Source: an uncultured Eubacteriales bacterium (GTDB taxonomy: Bacteria; Bacillota; Clostridia; Oscillospirales; Acutalibacteraceae). From it: 22,710 nt of DNA. The notes beneath the pieces are model-generated. The model saw nothing but the letters and a program-made list of their open reading frames with translations, ran no database searches and had not been told where the DNA came from. Shown piece by piece: positions 13,758 through 20,675 of the stretch. Made by a program: the position numbers and the translations under genes. The stretch's first letter is position 1. Each line of letters opens with the position of its first letter. The stretch spans positions 1 to 22,710 of the forward strand of contig CAKSDA010000012.1 in assembly GCA_934444895.1 (NCBI GenBank), read 5' to 3'.

Positions 13758-14411
13758 ATGAACCGGAAAAACAAAACAAACAAAAAGGTCCAAAATGCCG
13801 CTCTTATTAAACTTTTGAGGGCAAAGCAGCAAAAAAAGGGAATCAAATATCTTACAACAGACAGTCCCGTATACCGTTTCTTTGCTGTTTTTTCCTATAT
13901 CTTTTTCCTTATAACCCTTTTCTGCAATACTTTTTATATTTTGGGTAACTTCGGCAAGCTTTCTTCGGTCTACCGAAACGCGAAGGACTATTCTGAGTAT
14001 GTTGCGGGCCAGATTTCCTCAGCCGAAACGAACACCGTTACCGTTTTGATTGCAACCGTTTTTCTTGTAGTTTCCGCGGTTTTTCTTTTACTTAAAAAAC
14101 CCATTTTACAAATGTCGTTTTCTGTTTTGCCCTCGGTAGTCTGCCTTTACACCATTGCAACCGGATTTAACGAAACCCTGTCGCTCTCCACCGGAAAGGA
14201 TTTCTTTTTTAAATTTTTACTTCCAACCTCTTTATATGTTTTGTTTTCAGCTGTAGCCTCTGTAATTTGTCTTCGCCAAAAGATAAAGGATAAAAAAGGT
14301 ACTCAAAAAATAAGCGAGGATATTTATCTTAGGTTTTCGGTTACTGCCGACAGTTTAACCGAAGAAGAGTGGGAAAACCTGCTTGCCGAAAAGGAAGAAA
14401 AAGTAAAATAG
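13758..14411 (+). CDS. Unrecognised four-helix integral membrane protein
   Basis: I do not recognise this 217-residue protein. The first 30 residues are very basic (12 Lys/Arg). Hydrophobic segments at about 40-63, 92-112, 119-136 and 152-172 predict four membrane helices. The C-terminal 45 residues are charged and end in an acidic helix (SLTEEEWENLLAEKEEK). By the positive-inside rule both termini are probably cytoplasmic. GGAGGA lies seven bases before the ATG at 13758. An upstream in-frame ATG at 13707 adds 17 residues without a ribosome binding site. It has its own promoter and is followed by a hairpin before rqcH, so it is probably transcribed alone. The basic tail could contact RNA, ribosomes or lipids, but that is speculation. 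Confidence 0.8.
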   Translation: MNRKNKTNKKVQNAALIKLLRAKQQKKGIKYLTTDSPVYRFFAVFSYIFFLITLFCNTFYILGNFGKLSSVYRNAKDYSEYVAGQISSAETNTVTVLIATVFLVVSAVFLLLKKPILQMSFSVLPSVVCLYTIATGFNETLSLSTGKDFFFKFLLPTSLYVLFSAVASVICLRQKIKDKKGTQKISEDIYLRFSVTADSLTEEEWENLLAEKEEKVK

Positions 14412-14490
14412 CCTTTTGTTCTCACATTTTCAGCTGAACTGTTGTCCTTGATTTTTCTGCGCTTTTCTTTTTTAACTGTAATTTAAGTTT

Positions 14491-14537
14491 GCGTTGCAAC
14501 AAACAGGGGGCAAACCGGTTCCTATTTATTGCAACGC
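14491..14537 (+). terminator. Hairpin between the membrane protein gene and rqcH
   Basis: GCGTTGCAA (14491-14499) pairs perfectly with TTGCAACGC (14529-14537) around a 29-base loop, followed by TTAATTTTATTATAATTTTT. An overlapping shorter hairpin, GTTTG-...-CAAAC (14488-14504), uses the same left arm and would exclude the long one. It could be a terminator for the upstream gene or an attenuator for rqcH. TATAAT at 14548-14553 is a possible rqcH -10 with no good -35. Confidence 0.45.
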
Positions 14538-14575
14538 TTAATTTTATTATAATTTTTAAAACCGGGGGTGTTTAT

Positions 14576-16300
14576 ATGCCAATGGACGGGGCTTTAATAA
14601 ACTGTATAAAGCCGGAACTTGAAGAAGTTGTCGGATTTCATATTGAAAAGATCCATATTCCGAGCAGAAACGAATTTGTTTTTATTTTAAGGGATAAAGG
14701 GCACTGCAAAAAACTTTTTGTTTCTATTTCTCCTGATTCTCCGCGAATCGGTTTTATAAAAGAGAATATTGAAAACCCTGAAAACCCTCCGATGTTTTGC
14801 ATGTTGCTTAGAAAATATCTTTGTCCCGGCAAAATAACCGAAATAAAAACCTACGGGGCAGAGAGAATAATTTCCATAATCGTTTCGGCTTCAAACGACC
14901 TGGGAGACAGGACCGATTATTCGGTTACGGTGGAGATTCTGGGTCACAAAACTAATCTTATTCTTACAGATAAGTTCGGCAGAATTATCGATGCCGCCCG
15001 TCGCAGCGACCCCCAAAAGCCTGAAAGGCTTATTCAGCCCGGAGCAATTTACAGACTGCCTGAAAATGCCGAAAAAACTGATTTTATTACAGGTGATCTT
15101 ATGTCCGCCGCAGAAACTTTAAAAAACCAGGGGGAAATGAGGCTCTGCGACGCACTGCTTAAAAACATTGCCGGAATTTCTCCCCTTGTATGCCGCGAAA
15201 TTTCATATTCGATTTTTAAAAGGACCGACGCTATTTGCAAAGAGGTTAAAACGAGCGATCTTTTTGCAAAGCTTTCAGCTTTAAGGCAGGAGGTTTCATC
15301 AGGAGGAAAGCCCGTAATCCTTCTTGAAAACGGGCGCCCAAAAGATTTTTCCTTTACCGCGATAAACCAGTATGAAAATCTTTTTGAAGTCAGGTTTTTA
15401 GATTCTTTTTCTGAGCTGTCCGAAAAATTTTTCGGAGAAAGGGAAAGAATCCGCCGAATAGAGCATAATAAATCAGATCTTTTAAAAACCGTAAAAAATC
15501 TCCTTTCAAGGAGCGAGCGAAAATTGGCGGCAAGAAAAAACGAGCTTGAAAAAACCGCCTCGCGTGAAGATCTCAGAATTTGCGGAGAACTCATTAAAGC
15601 AAATATGTATAATATTAAAAGCGGAATGTCCTCGGTTACGGTGGAAAATTACTACGACCCTGAATTTGAAAAAAAGACCATTGCTCTTTCTCCGGCTTTA
15701 AGTCCTTCCGCAAATGCGGCAAAATATTTTAAGGAATATAAAAAGGCTTGCAGCGCCGAACAAACCCTGGGCGCTCTTATAAATCAGTGCGAAGGGGAAA
15801 TAGCTTACTTAAATTCGGTTTTGTATGCAGTTTCAATAGCGGAAAAAAGAGAAGATTTCGAAGAAATCAAAAACGAACTGGTCCTTACAAAATATTTAAA
15901 AAGCCGAGGAAAAAACAAAAAGAAGAAAACTGCCTTTTTGCCTATGCACTTTTCTAAAGACGGATATGACATCTATGTAGGACGCAATAATATTCAAAAT
16001 GAGGAACTCACCCTTCACAGAGCTCGCAAAACGGATCTATGGTTTCACACAAAGAACATACCCGGATCGCATGTTATTTTAGTATGCAATGAAAAGGCTC
16101 CTACGGATGACATTATTGTTTATGCGGCCTCGCTTGCCGCCTTTTATTCCAAGGCCGGGGAAAGAGGCCAGATCCCGGTAGATTATACACCGGTAAAATA
16201 TGTAAAAAAGCCCTCCGGTTCAAAACCCGGAACTGTAATATATACAACCAATAAAACAGTTTTTGTAGATCCTGCTTTGACAGTTAAAAAGCAGGATTAA
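14576..16300 (+). CDS. rqcH: RqcH, NFACT-family ribosome-associated quality control factor (FbpA/YloA-like)
   Basis: RqcH binds stalled 50S-peptidyl-tRNA complexes and recruits alanyl-tRNA for C-terminal alanine tailing, which marks the chain for degradation. Older annotations call it fibronectin-binding protein. It has 574 residues. NFACT-N is at about 1-180 (start MPMDGALINCIKPELEE; EILGHKTNLILTDKFGRI at 120-137). A helical coiled-coil region spans about 290-450, with many Lys/Glu/Arg. The NFACT-R domain near the C-terminus carries LWFHTKNIPGSHVIL. The ATG at 14576 with GGGGGTG five bases upstream is preferred; the frame extends upstream without family similarity. At the position of the catalytic Asp-Arg pair of NFACT-N I read GAERI (E96-R97), a conservative change, by alignment from memory. 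Confidence 0.92.
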   Translation: MPMDGALINCIKPELEEVVGFHIEKIHIPSRNEFVFILRDKGHCKKLFVSISPDSPRIGFIKENIENPENPPMFCMLLRKYLCPGKITEIKTYGAERIISIIVSASNDLGDRTDYSVTVEILGHKTNLILTDKFGRIIDAARRSDPQKPERLIQPGAIYRLPENAEKTDFITGDLMSAAETLKNQGEMRLCDALLKNIAGISPLVCREISYSIFKRTDAICKEVKTSDLFAKLSALRQEVSSGGKPVILLENGRPKDFSFTAINQYENLFEVRFLDSFSELSEKFFGERERIRRIEHNKSDLLKTVKNLLSRSERKLAARKNELEKTASREDLRICGELIKANMYNIKSGMSSVTVENYYDPEFEKKTIALSPALSPSANAAKYFKEYKKACSAEQTLGALINQCEGEIAYLNSVLYAVSIAEKREDFEEIKNELVLTKYLKSRGKNKKKKTAFLPMHFSKDGYDIYVGRNNIQNEELTLHRARKTDLWFHTKNIPGSHVILVCNEKAPTDDIIVYAASLAAFYSKAGERGQIPVDYTPVKYVKKPSGSKPGTVIYTTNKTVFVDPALTVKKQD

Positions 16301-16325
16301 TCCAAACGGATTGCCTGTGTTTTTG
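16292..16325 (+). terminator. Terminator of rqcH
   Basis: CAGG...AATCC-AAAC-GGATT...CCTG forms a stem with a small internal loop, followed by TGTTTTTG. It begins inside the last rqcH codons and includes the stop codon. Its right half is the inverted relative of the 13402-13421 element. Confidence 0.6.
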
Positions 16326-16419
16326 CCTCGCCCTGTAAAAAATATATCACTTTAAAAATCTTCGACTCAAAACGGATGAAATTTAATATCTGCTTTTCCT
16401 TTTTAAAAATATTCGCAAT

Positions 16420-16433
16420 TTGTAACATTACAA
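16420..16433. promoter_or_regulatory. Palindrome upstream of the TIM-barrel gene
   Basis: TTGTAA-CA-TTACAA is a perfect 6-2-6 palindrome in the AT-rich 243-base gap 16301-16543. It is followed by a tandem CATAAGCATTT-like duplication (16438-16457). It is the size of a repressor operator. No clear -35/-10 pair could be assigned in this gap. Confidence 0.3.
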
Positions 16434-16543
16434 TTTATAAGCATTTCATAAGCATTTGCAATTCATACACATTTTCAAAAGTTTAATAAGTTATCTATCA
16501 AAACAGTTTAAATAAAAACCATTTCAAAAAAGGCGGATTTAAT

Positions 16544-17335
16544 ATGAGCATAGGAATATCAACAGCCTGTTTTTATCCTCTTGAAACCGAACTGGCAGCG
16601 GAGTATCTGGCAAAAAATAAAATTCCCTGTACCGAAGTGTTTTTTAATGCCGAATCGGAATTGGGAGATTATTTTATCGATATGCTGATTGACATTAAAA
16701 ACTCTGCAAACATGCGCATTTCGGCGGTTCATCCAATGCTGTCGCTTGCCGAACCATACATGGCATTTTCGGAATATTTGCGGCGGTTTGACGAATTCAG
16801 GCGAAGTTTCGAAAGATACTCGGTTGTAGCTAAAAGGCTCGGAGCAAAATATATAAATTTTCACGGCGACAGAAAACCCGGCAAAATAACAGATGAAGAA
16901 TACTGCGAAAGATTTATGATGCTTATGGACGACGCGGCGCAGCACGGAATAATTCTTTGTCAGGAAAATGTAAACGGATACCGCAGCGCCGACCCTGAAT
17001 TTTTAAATGCCCTTAATGAATACTCAAATAATAAAATAAATTTTACTCTTGATATTAAGCAGTGTGTTCGCGCAGGATATTCGGTAAACGAAATCATTTC
17101 TGCAATGGGCAGCAATATAAAACATGTTCATATAAGCGACCATTCGGTGGCAAGCGACTGCCTTTTGCCCCTTCACGGAGGCTTTGATTTTAAATCTCTT
17201 TTTAATATAATGGACTCCCTTGACTATTGCGGAGATTATATGATAGAGGTTTATAATTCCGCTTACAGTGATTATAAAGAGATAATATCCTCCTATAAGC
17301 GGTTATTTGAACTCAAATCCGATTTAACCGATTAG
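16544..17335 (+). CDS. Sugar phosphate isomerase/epimerase-like TIM-barrel protein
   Basis: This 263-residue protein belongs to the xylose isomerase-like/AP endonuclease 2 TIM-barrel superfamily. Putative metal and catalytic residues lie at the barrel strand ends: H63 (ISAVHPML), H107 (YINFHGD), E141 (LCQENVNG), D170 (FTLDIKQC), H196 and D199 (HVHISDH), H211 and E235 (YMIEVYNS). The E-D-H-E set typical of this fold's divalent-metal enzymes is therefore present. AGGCGG lies seven bases before the ATG. It stands alone, with a terminator on each side, and converges on rhaB. A ketose 3-epimerase, an inosose-type enzyme or a deoxyribonuclease IV relative are all possible. It is too short to be a classical L-rhamnose isomerase. 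No specific substrate can be assigned. Confidence 0.8.
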   Translation: MSIGISTACFYPLETELAAEYLAKNKIPCTEVFFNAESELGDYFIDMLIDIKNSANMRISAVHPMLSLAEPYMAFSEYLRRFDEFRRSFERYSVVAKRLGAKYINFHGDRKPGKITDEEYCERFMMLMDDAAQHGIILCQENVNGYRSADPEFLNALNEYSNNKINFTLDIKQCVRAGYSVNEIISAMGSNIKHVHISDHSVASDCLLPLHGGFDFKSLFNIMDSLDYCGDYMIEVYNSAYSDYKEIISSYKRLFELKSDLTD

Positions 17336-17348
17336 TTGAGTTTTTTGT

Positions 17349-17388
17349 TTTAAAAGATTTTTCGAAATCTTTTAAATAAATTTTTTTT
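17349..17388 (+). terminator. Strong intrinsic terminator with TTCG tetraloop
   Basis: TTTAAAAGATTT (17349-17360) pairs perfectly with AAATCTTTTAAA (17365-17376) across a TTCG tetraloop, followed by a run of eight or more T from 17381. It ends the TIM-barrel gene transcript just after the stop. Confidence 0.85.
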
Positions 17389-17398
17389 ACAAAAACGC

Positions 17399-17457
17399 AA
17401 AAAACACAGTCCTCAAAGATCCTGCTTTTGCAGTTCTTTAAAAAGACTGTGTTTTTT
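17399..17457. terminator. Bidirectional terminator between the TIM-barrel gene and rhaB
   Basis: AAAAAACACAGTC (17399-17411) is perfectly complementary to GACTGTGTTTTTT (17445-17457), 13 bp. Inside are AAAGA/TCTTT and CTGC/GCAG stems. T-runs appear at the 3' side on both strands, so it can end rhaB leftward and also back up the preceding rightward terminator. Confidence 0.85.
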
Positions 17458-17474
17458 ATTTTGTCTTTACATTA

Positions 17475-18950
17475 TTATTGAAGCTTCAGTGCTGATTTAA
17501 ACTTTTCGTACTCTGCGTCAAAGGAATCGGATCCGTTTGGAGTATACTCCTTTATCTCAAAACTGTTCTTTATAATTTCTCTGCCCTTTGTAATGTTTTC
17601 AATCTCGCCGGCAGACATCATAAGCACCGTAGCATTGCCTATAACCGTAGCTTCAACCGGTCCGGCAAAAACAGGCTTTCTGCAATAATCGGCGGTCATG
17701 CTGCAAAGAAGTCCGTCCTTAATTCCTCCGCCTATCATATGAATTGCCGGGAAATTTTTTCCGGTCAGCTCTTCCATTTTATTTACGGTATAGCGGTATT
17801 TAAATGCCAAACTTTGATATATGCAGCGAAGTATTTCGCCCATGTCACGCGGCACATACTGTCCTGTTTTTCTGCAGTATTCCTGAACGCGTTTGGGCAT
17901 GTCTCCGGGAGCTACAAAATCTTTTGCGTCCGGATCTATAAAGCAGGCAAACGGAGCGGCTTCTCTTGCGCTTTTTTCCATTTCATCGAAAGAAACATCA
18001 AGTCCGCGGCGCTTGAATTCATGCCTGGATTGCTGAATAAGCCACAATCCCATTATGTTTTTTAGATATCTGATTTTTCCGTCAAAAGCGCCCTCATTGG
18101 TAAAGCCCTTTGAAAGTGAAACATCAGACAAAATAGGTTCATCGATAACGGTTCCGAGCAGGGACCATGTTCCGCAGCTTATGTAAGCATAGTCTTTTTC
18201 GGTTGTGGGAACGGCAACCACTGCAGATCCCGTATCATGGGTTGCAACGGCAATTACCGGGACTTTTTTACAGTGGAGCTCTTCACATATATCTTCCCTG
18301 AGCTCTCCATAGGTTTCACCGGGGAAAATCATTTTGCCGAAAATATCTTCGTCTACACCCACCGCGTCTAAAATTCTTGTGTTCCATTTTTTGGTTTTGG
18401 GATCAAGCAGACCGGTTGTTGAAGCGTTGGTATACTCTGTTCTTTCCTCTCCTGTAAGCATATATGCAAACATATCCGGAATTAAAAGCAGCCTTTTTGC
18501 CTGTTTTAATGTTTCCGGTCTTTTAAGCGAAAGATATTTAAGCTGATAAACGGTGTTGAGGTCTATTTGCTGGGTTCCGTTGCATTTGTATAAATCCTCT
18601 TTTGAAATATCAAGGCTCAGAGCTTCCTGCATGCCCTCGGTTCTTACATCTCTGTAGTGTACCGGGTTTGCCGTCATTTCGCCGTTTTTATCCAAAAGGG
18701 CAAAATCCACTCCCCATGTATCAATTCCTATAAAGTCAAAACCACCGGCGGCATTTGCTTTAAGGATTCCTTGTTTTATTTCATGAAACAATCTTAAAAC
18801 ATCCCAGTACAAATGTCCGCAAACAGACACCGGGTCATTTGAAAAACGGTGAATTTCATCAATTTTCATTTTTCCGTTTTCAAGACTGCAAAGCATTGCG
18901 CGTCCACTTGAAGCTCCGAAATCAAACGCTAAATATTTTTTTGTTTCCAT
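17475..18950 (-). CDS. rhaB: Rhamnulokinase
   Basis: RhaB phosphorylates L-rhamnulose to L-rhamnulose-1-phosphate with ATP; an aldolase then yields DHAP and lactaldehyde. It has 491 residues in the FGGY sugar kinase fold. The N-terminal nucleotide motif is AFDFGASSGRAML (residues 8-20), with GIDTWGVDF at 75-83. The substrate region is PVHYRDVR, the catalytic Asp lies in THDTGSAVVAVP, and the family-specific blocks are SCGTWSLLG and IHMIGGGIKDGLLCSMTA. The ATG at 18950 with GGAGGAC upstream is preferred; the frame runs on to 19055 without similarity. No rhaA, rhaD or rhamnose transporter is in the window, so the rest of the pathway must lie elsewhere. Upstream control by the hairpin-containing gap with the divergent DUF378 gene is possible. 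Confidence 0.93.
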   Translation of the reverse strand: METKKYLAFDFGASSGRAMLCSLENGKMKIDEIHRFSNDPVSVCGHLYWDVLRLFHEIKQGILKANAAGGFDFIGIDTWGVDFALLDKNGEMTANPVHYRDVRTEGMQEALSLDISKEDLYKCNGTQQIDLNTVYQLKYLSLKRPETLKQAKRLLLIPDMFAYMLTGEERTEYTNASTTGLLDPKTKKWNTRILDAVGVDEDIFGKMIFPGETYGELREDICEELHCKKVPVIAVATHDTGSAVVAVPTTEKDYAYISCGTWSLLGTVIDEPILSDVSLSKGFTNEGAFDGKIRYLKNIMGLWLIQQSRHEFKRRGLDVSFDEMEKSAREAAPFACFIDPDAKDFVAPGDMPKRVQEYCRKTGQYVPRDMGEILRCIYQSLAFKYRYTVNKMEELTGKNFPAIHMIGGGIKDGLLCSMTADYCRKPVFAGPVEATVIGNATVLMMSAGEIENITKGREIIKNSFEIKEYTPNGSDSFDAEYEKFKSALKLQ

Positions 18951-18979
18951 AAAATGTCCTCCGCTTTTATGCATATTTT

Positions 18980-19007
18980 TTGTAAGACGCTTAAAAATAT
19001 ATATATA
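18980..19007 (+). promoter_or_regulatory. Promoter of the DUF378 gene
   Basis: TTGTAA (18980-18985) and TATATA (19002-19007) are separated by 16 bases, in the gap divergent from rhaB. The run of alternating AT makes the exact -10 ambiguous. Confidence 0.5.
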
Positions 19008-19044
19008 GGCGACGAGCGAAACCGTAACGGGTTTAACTCTCGCC
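19008..19044 (+). promoter_or_regulatory. Hairpin in the rhaB/DUF378 divergent gap
   Basis: GGCGACGAG pairs with CTCTCGCC (one bulge), and inside it AAACC pairs with GGTTT. It starts directly after the putative -10, so it would form much of the DUF378 5' leader. Alternatively it is a DNA operator for either gene. Confidence 0.35.
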
Positions 19045-19072
19045 AGCCTAAACAATGTAAAGGAGAATTAAT

Positions 19073-19297
19073 ATGTTTGATAAAATATGTCTTATTTTAG
19101 CAATCATAGGCGGTCTTAACTGGGGAAGTATCGGTATTTTTAATTTTGATATCGTAGCCTGGATTTTCGGCGGACAATCTGCAATAATGAGCAGAATTAT
19201 CTACACTATTGTCGGTCTTGCTGCAATCTGGTGCATATCTCTTCTTTTCAGAGAAGACGACCAACCGGCATACGAAAGACAGAATATTACGGAATAA
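19073..19297 (+). CDS. DUF378 family small membrane protein
   Basis: This 74-residue protein belongs to the DUF378 family (YuzA-like). Two membrane helices are seen at about 5-23 and 42-59, with the family hallmark GGLNWG at 13-18 and an I-V-A-W-I-F-G segment between the helices. The short hydrophilic tail is acidic. AAAGGAG lies seven bases before the ATG. The function of the family is unknown. The stop codon directly abuts the stop codon of the DUF3006 gene on the opposite strand, with no base between them. Confidence 0.85.
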   Translation: MFDKICLILAIIGGLNWGSIGIFNFDIVAWIFGGQSAIMSRIIYTIVGLAAIWCISLLFREDDQPAYERQNITE

Positions 19298-19507
19298 CTA
19301 ATTAAAAAGCGATTCCTGCAGGTCAAACAGTTCCTTTTTTCGCTTTTCGGTTTCTGCTTTGTCCAAAATGTATTTTCCCCTCAAAAGCACAATAACACTT
19401 CCTTCGGGTATGTCCTTTTCAAGCATATCCCGGGGGAGGTTTATTGTTTTCCCCTCATCATCTTCTACCACTGCAAAGTTGCCTTCATATCTGTCAATAA
19501 CCAACAT
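19298..19507 (-). CDS. DUF3006 domain protein
   Basis: This 69-residue protein matches the DUF3006 pattern: a short beta-rich domain with IDRYEGNFAVVEDDEG at the N-terminus, INLPRDML in the middle and a charged C-terminal helix. The ATG at 19507 is preferred (AAAGAGG about nine bases upstream). A TTG at 19516 would overlap the upstream stop. It starts five bases after the MBL hydrolase stop, and DUF3006 genes commonly sit beside ComEC-like MBL hydrolases, so the two probably act together. The biochemical role is unknown. No membrane segment is present. Confidence 0.8.
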   Translation of the reverse strand: MLVIDRYEGNFAVVEDDEGKTINLPRDMLEKDIPEGSVIVLLRGKYILDKAETEKRKKELFDLQESLFN

Positions 19508-19512
19508 ATCCG

Positions 19513-20454
19513 TCAACCTCTTTCCGTGATAACCGTAATCTTTCCTTTATTATAAACACACTTCACACTGTAATCAAGATCGGTTCTGTACATTCTTATC
19601 CCGGCTTCCTCAAGCCTTTTTGAAACCTTATCGGAAGGATGTGAATATAAATTATCATATCCGCAGCTTGCAACGGCAACCTTGGGCGAAACCTTTAACA
19701 AAAATTCCGGTTTTGTAGATGTTGCGGAGCCGTGGTGCGAAAGTTTTAAAACATCCGCTTTAATATCGGTATTGGTTTTAAGCAGTTCCTTCTCGTTTGA
19801 AAAATCACCGGCAATTAAAACCTTTAGCCCACGCACATTCGCCTCGATAACCGCCGAAGAGTTATTTTCCTTTTCGGCATATTCATCTAAATATTTTACA
19901 GTAATAAACGAAGAACCGAATTTAAACCCCGTTTTTGCCTTAAGAGCTCTTATTGGTGTATTATTATTCTTTGCCAAAGCAATTACTTTATTATAAATAT
20001 CACTGTCTGCGTCTTTGGAATTTACCGGAGATATCATGAGTTCGTTTATTTTAATTTTACCGAAAAGGTCAATCAGTCCTCCTAAATGATCGGCATGATT
20101 GTGGGTAACCACGGCAAGATCGATTTTGTGTATGCCTCTTTTTAAAAGAGCGTTGTAAAGTTCTCCGTTTTCGCATTTGGGACCAAAATCCACAACAACC
20201 GTAAACTCTCCGTCCTTAATTACCGTGCAGTCACCCTGTCCTACATTTAAAAACTCCGTATATGCCGAATTGTCAGAAGCGGTTATTTTTAATGCCTCTA
20301 CCATTTTATCCGAAACGGAAAATTTTAAAATGTTATTCCTGAACAACAATTCGGTAATTGGTAAAAACAATAAAACGGCGGCGACAACGCAAAATAATAT
20401 TCTTCGCCTTTTTATTTTTACCGGATCATCTTCGATATATGTAGATCTCGGCAT
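19513..20454 (-). CDS. Membrane-anchored MBL-fold hydrolase, ComEC/Rec2 C-terminal-like
   Basis: This 313-residue protein starts with a basic stretch and one membrane helix (about 19-38). A metallo-beta-lactamase domain at about 62-310 follows, probably on the outer face. The opening FLNVGQGDCTVI is typical of the ComEC/Rec2 hydrolase domain. Metal ligands are visible in THNHADHLGG (H118, H120, D122, H123), AGDFSNE and LSHHGS. GGGAGG lies seven bases before the ATG. It lacks the multi-helix channel and OB domains of full ComEC, so it is a stand-alone nuclease or phosphodiesterase-like relative. Substrates could be DNA or phospholipid headgroups; DNA is favoured only by family resemblance. It forms an operon with DUF3006. 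Confidence 0.87.
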   Translation of the reverse strand: MPRSTYIEDDPVKIKRRRILFCVVAAVLLFLPITELLFRNNILKFSVSDKMVEALKITASDNSAYTEFLNVGQGDCTVIKDGEFTVVVDFGPKCENGELYNALLKRGIHKIDLAVVTHNHADHLGGLIDLFGKIKINELMISPVNSKDADSDIYNKVIALAKNNNTPIRALKAKTGFKFGSSFITVKYLDEYAEKENNSSAVIEANVRGLKVLIAGDFSNEKELLKTNTDIKADVLKLSHHGSATSTKPEFLLKVSPKVAVASCGYDNLYSHPSDKVSKRLEEAGIRMYRTDLDYSVKCVYNKGKITVITERG

Positions 20455-20557
20455 ATTAAAGCCTCCCGTTTTACGGATTTTTCCTTCACCTTATTTATTA
20501 TTATTTTATTATTTATCGATTTTTGCTTATTGTATGTTGCTTTTTGTTAAACTGCGT

Positions 20558-20614
20558 ATTACTATTTGTTAATTTTTATTACAATTTGTTAACCGGATTA
20601 CTGTTTTTCACTAA
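20558..20614. repeat. Three iteron-like repeats with a 20-base period
   Basis: ATTACTATTTGTTAA (20558), ATTACAATTTGTTAA (20578) and ATTACTGTTTTTCACTAA (20597) recur at about 20-base steps. Another TTTGTTAA lies at 20543-20550. The array lies in the 221-base gap between ftsK and the MBL gene, upstream of the latter. The period of two helical turns suits side-by-side protein binding, which is inference. Confidence 0.5.
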
Positions 20615-20675
20615 TTTACCCGCTGTTGTTTTGCAATAGATAAAAACAAATTGATTTACTGCTTTTGCTTATTGT

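Noticed and set aside
18951..19055. N-terminal extension of rhaB
   Set aside because: It overlaps the divergent promoter region and lacks kinase similarity; the ATG at 18950 has GGAGGAC upstream.
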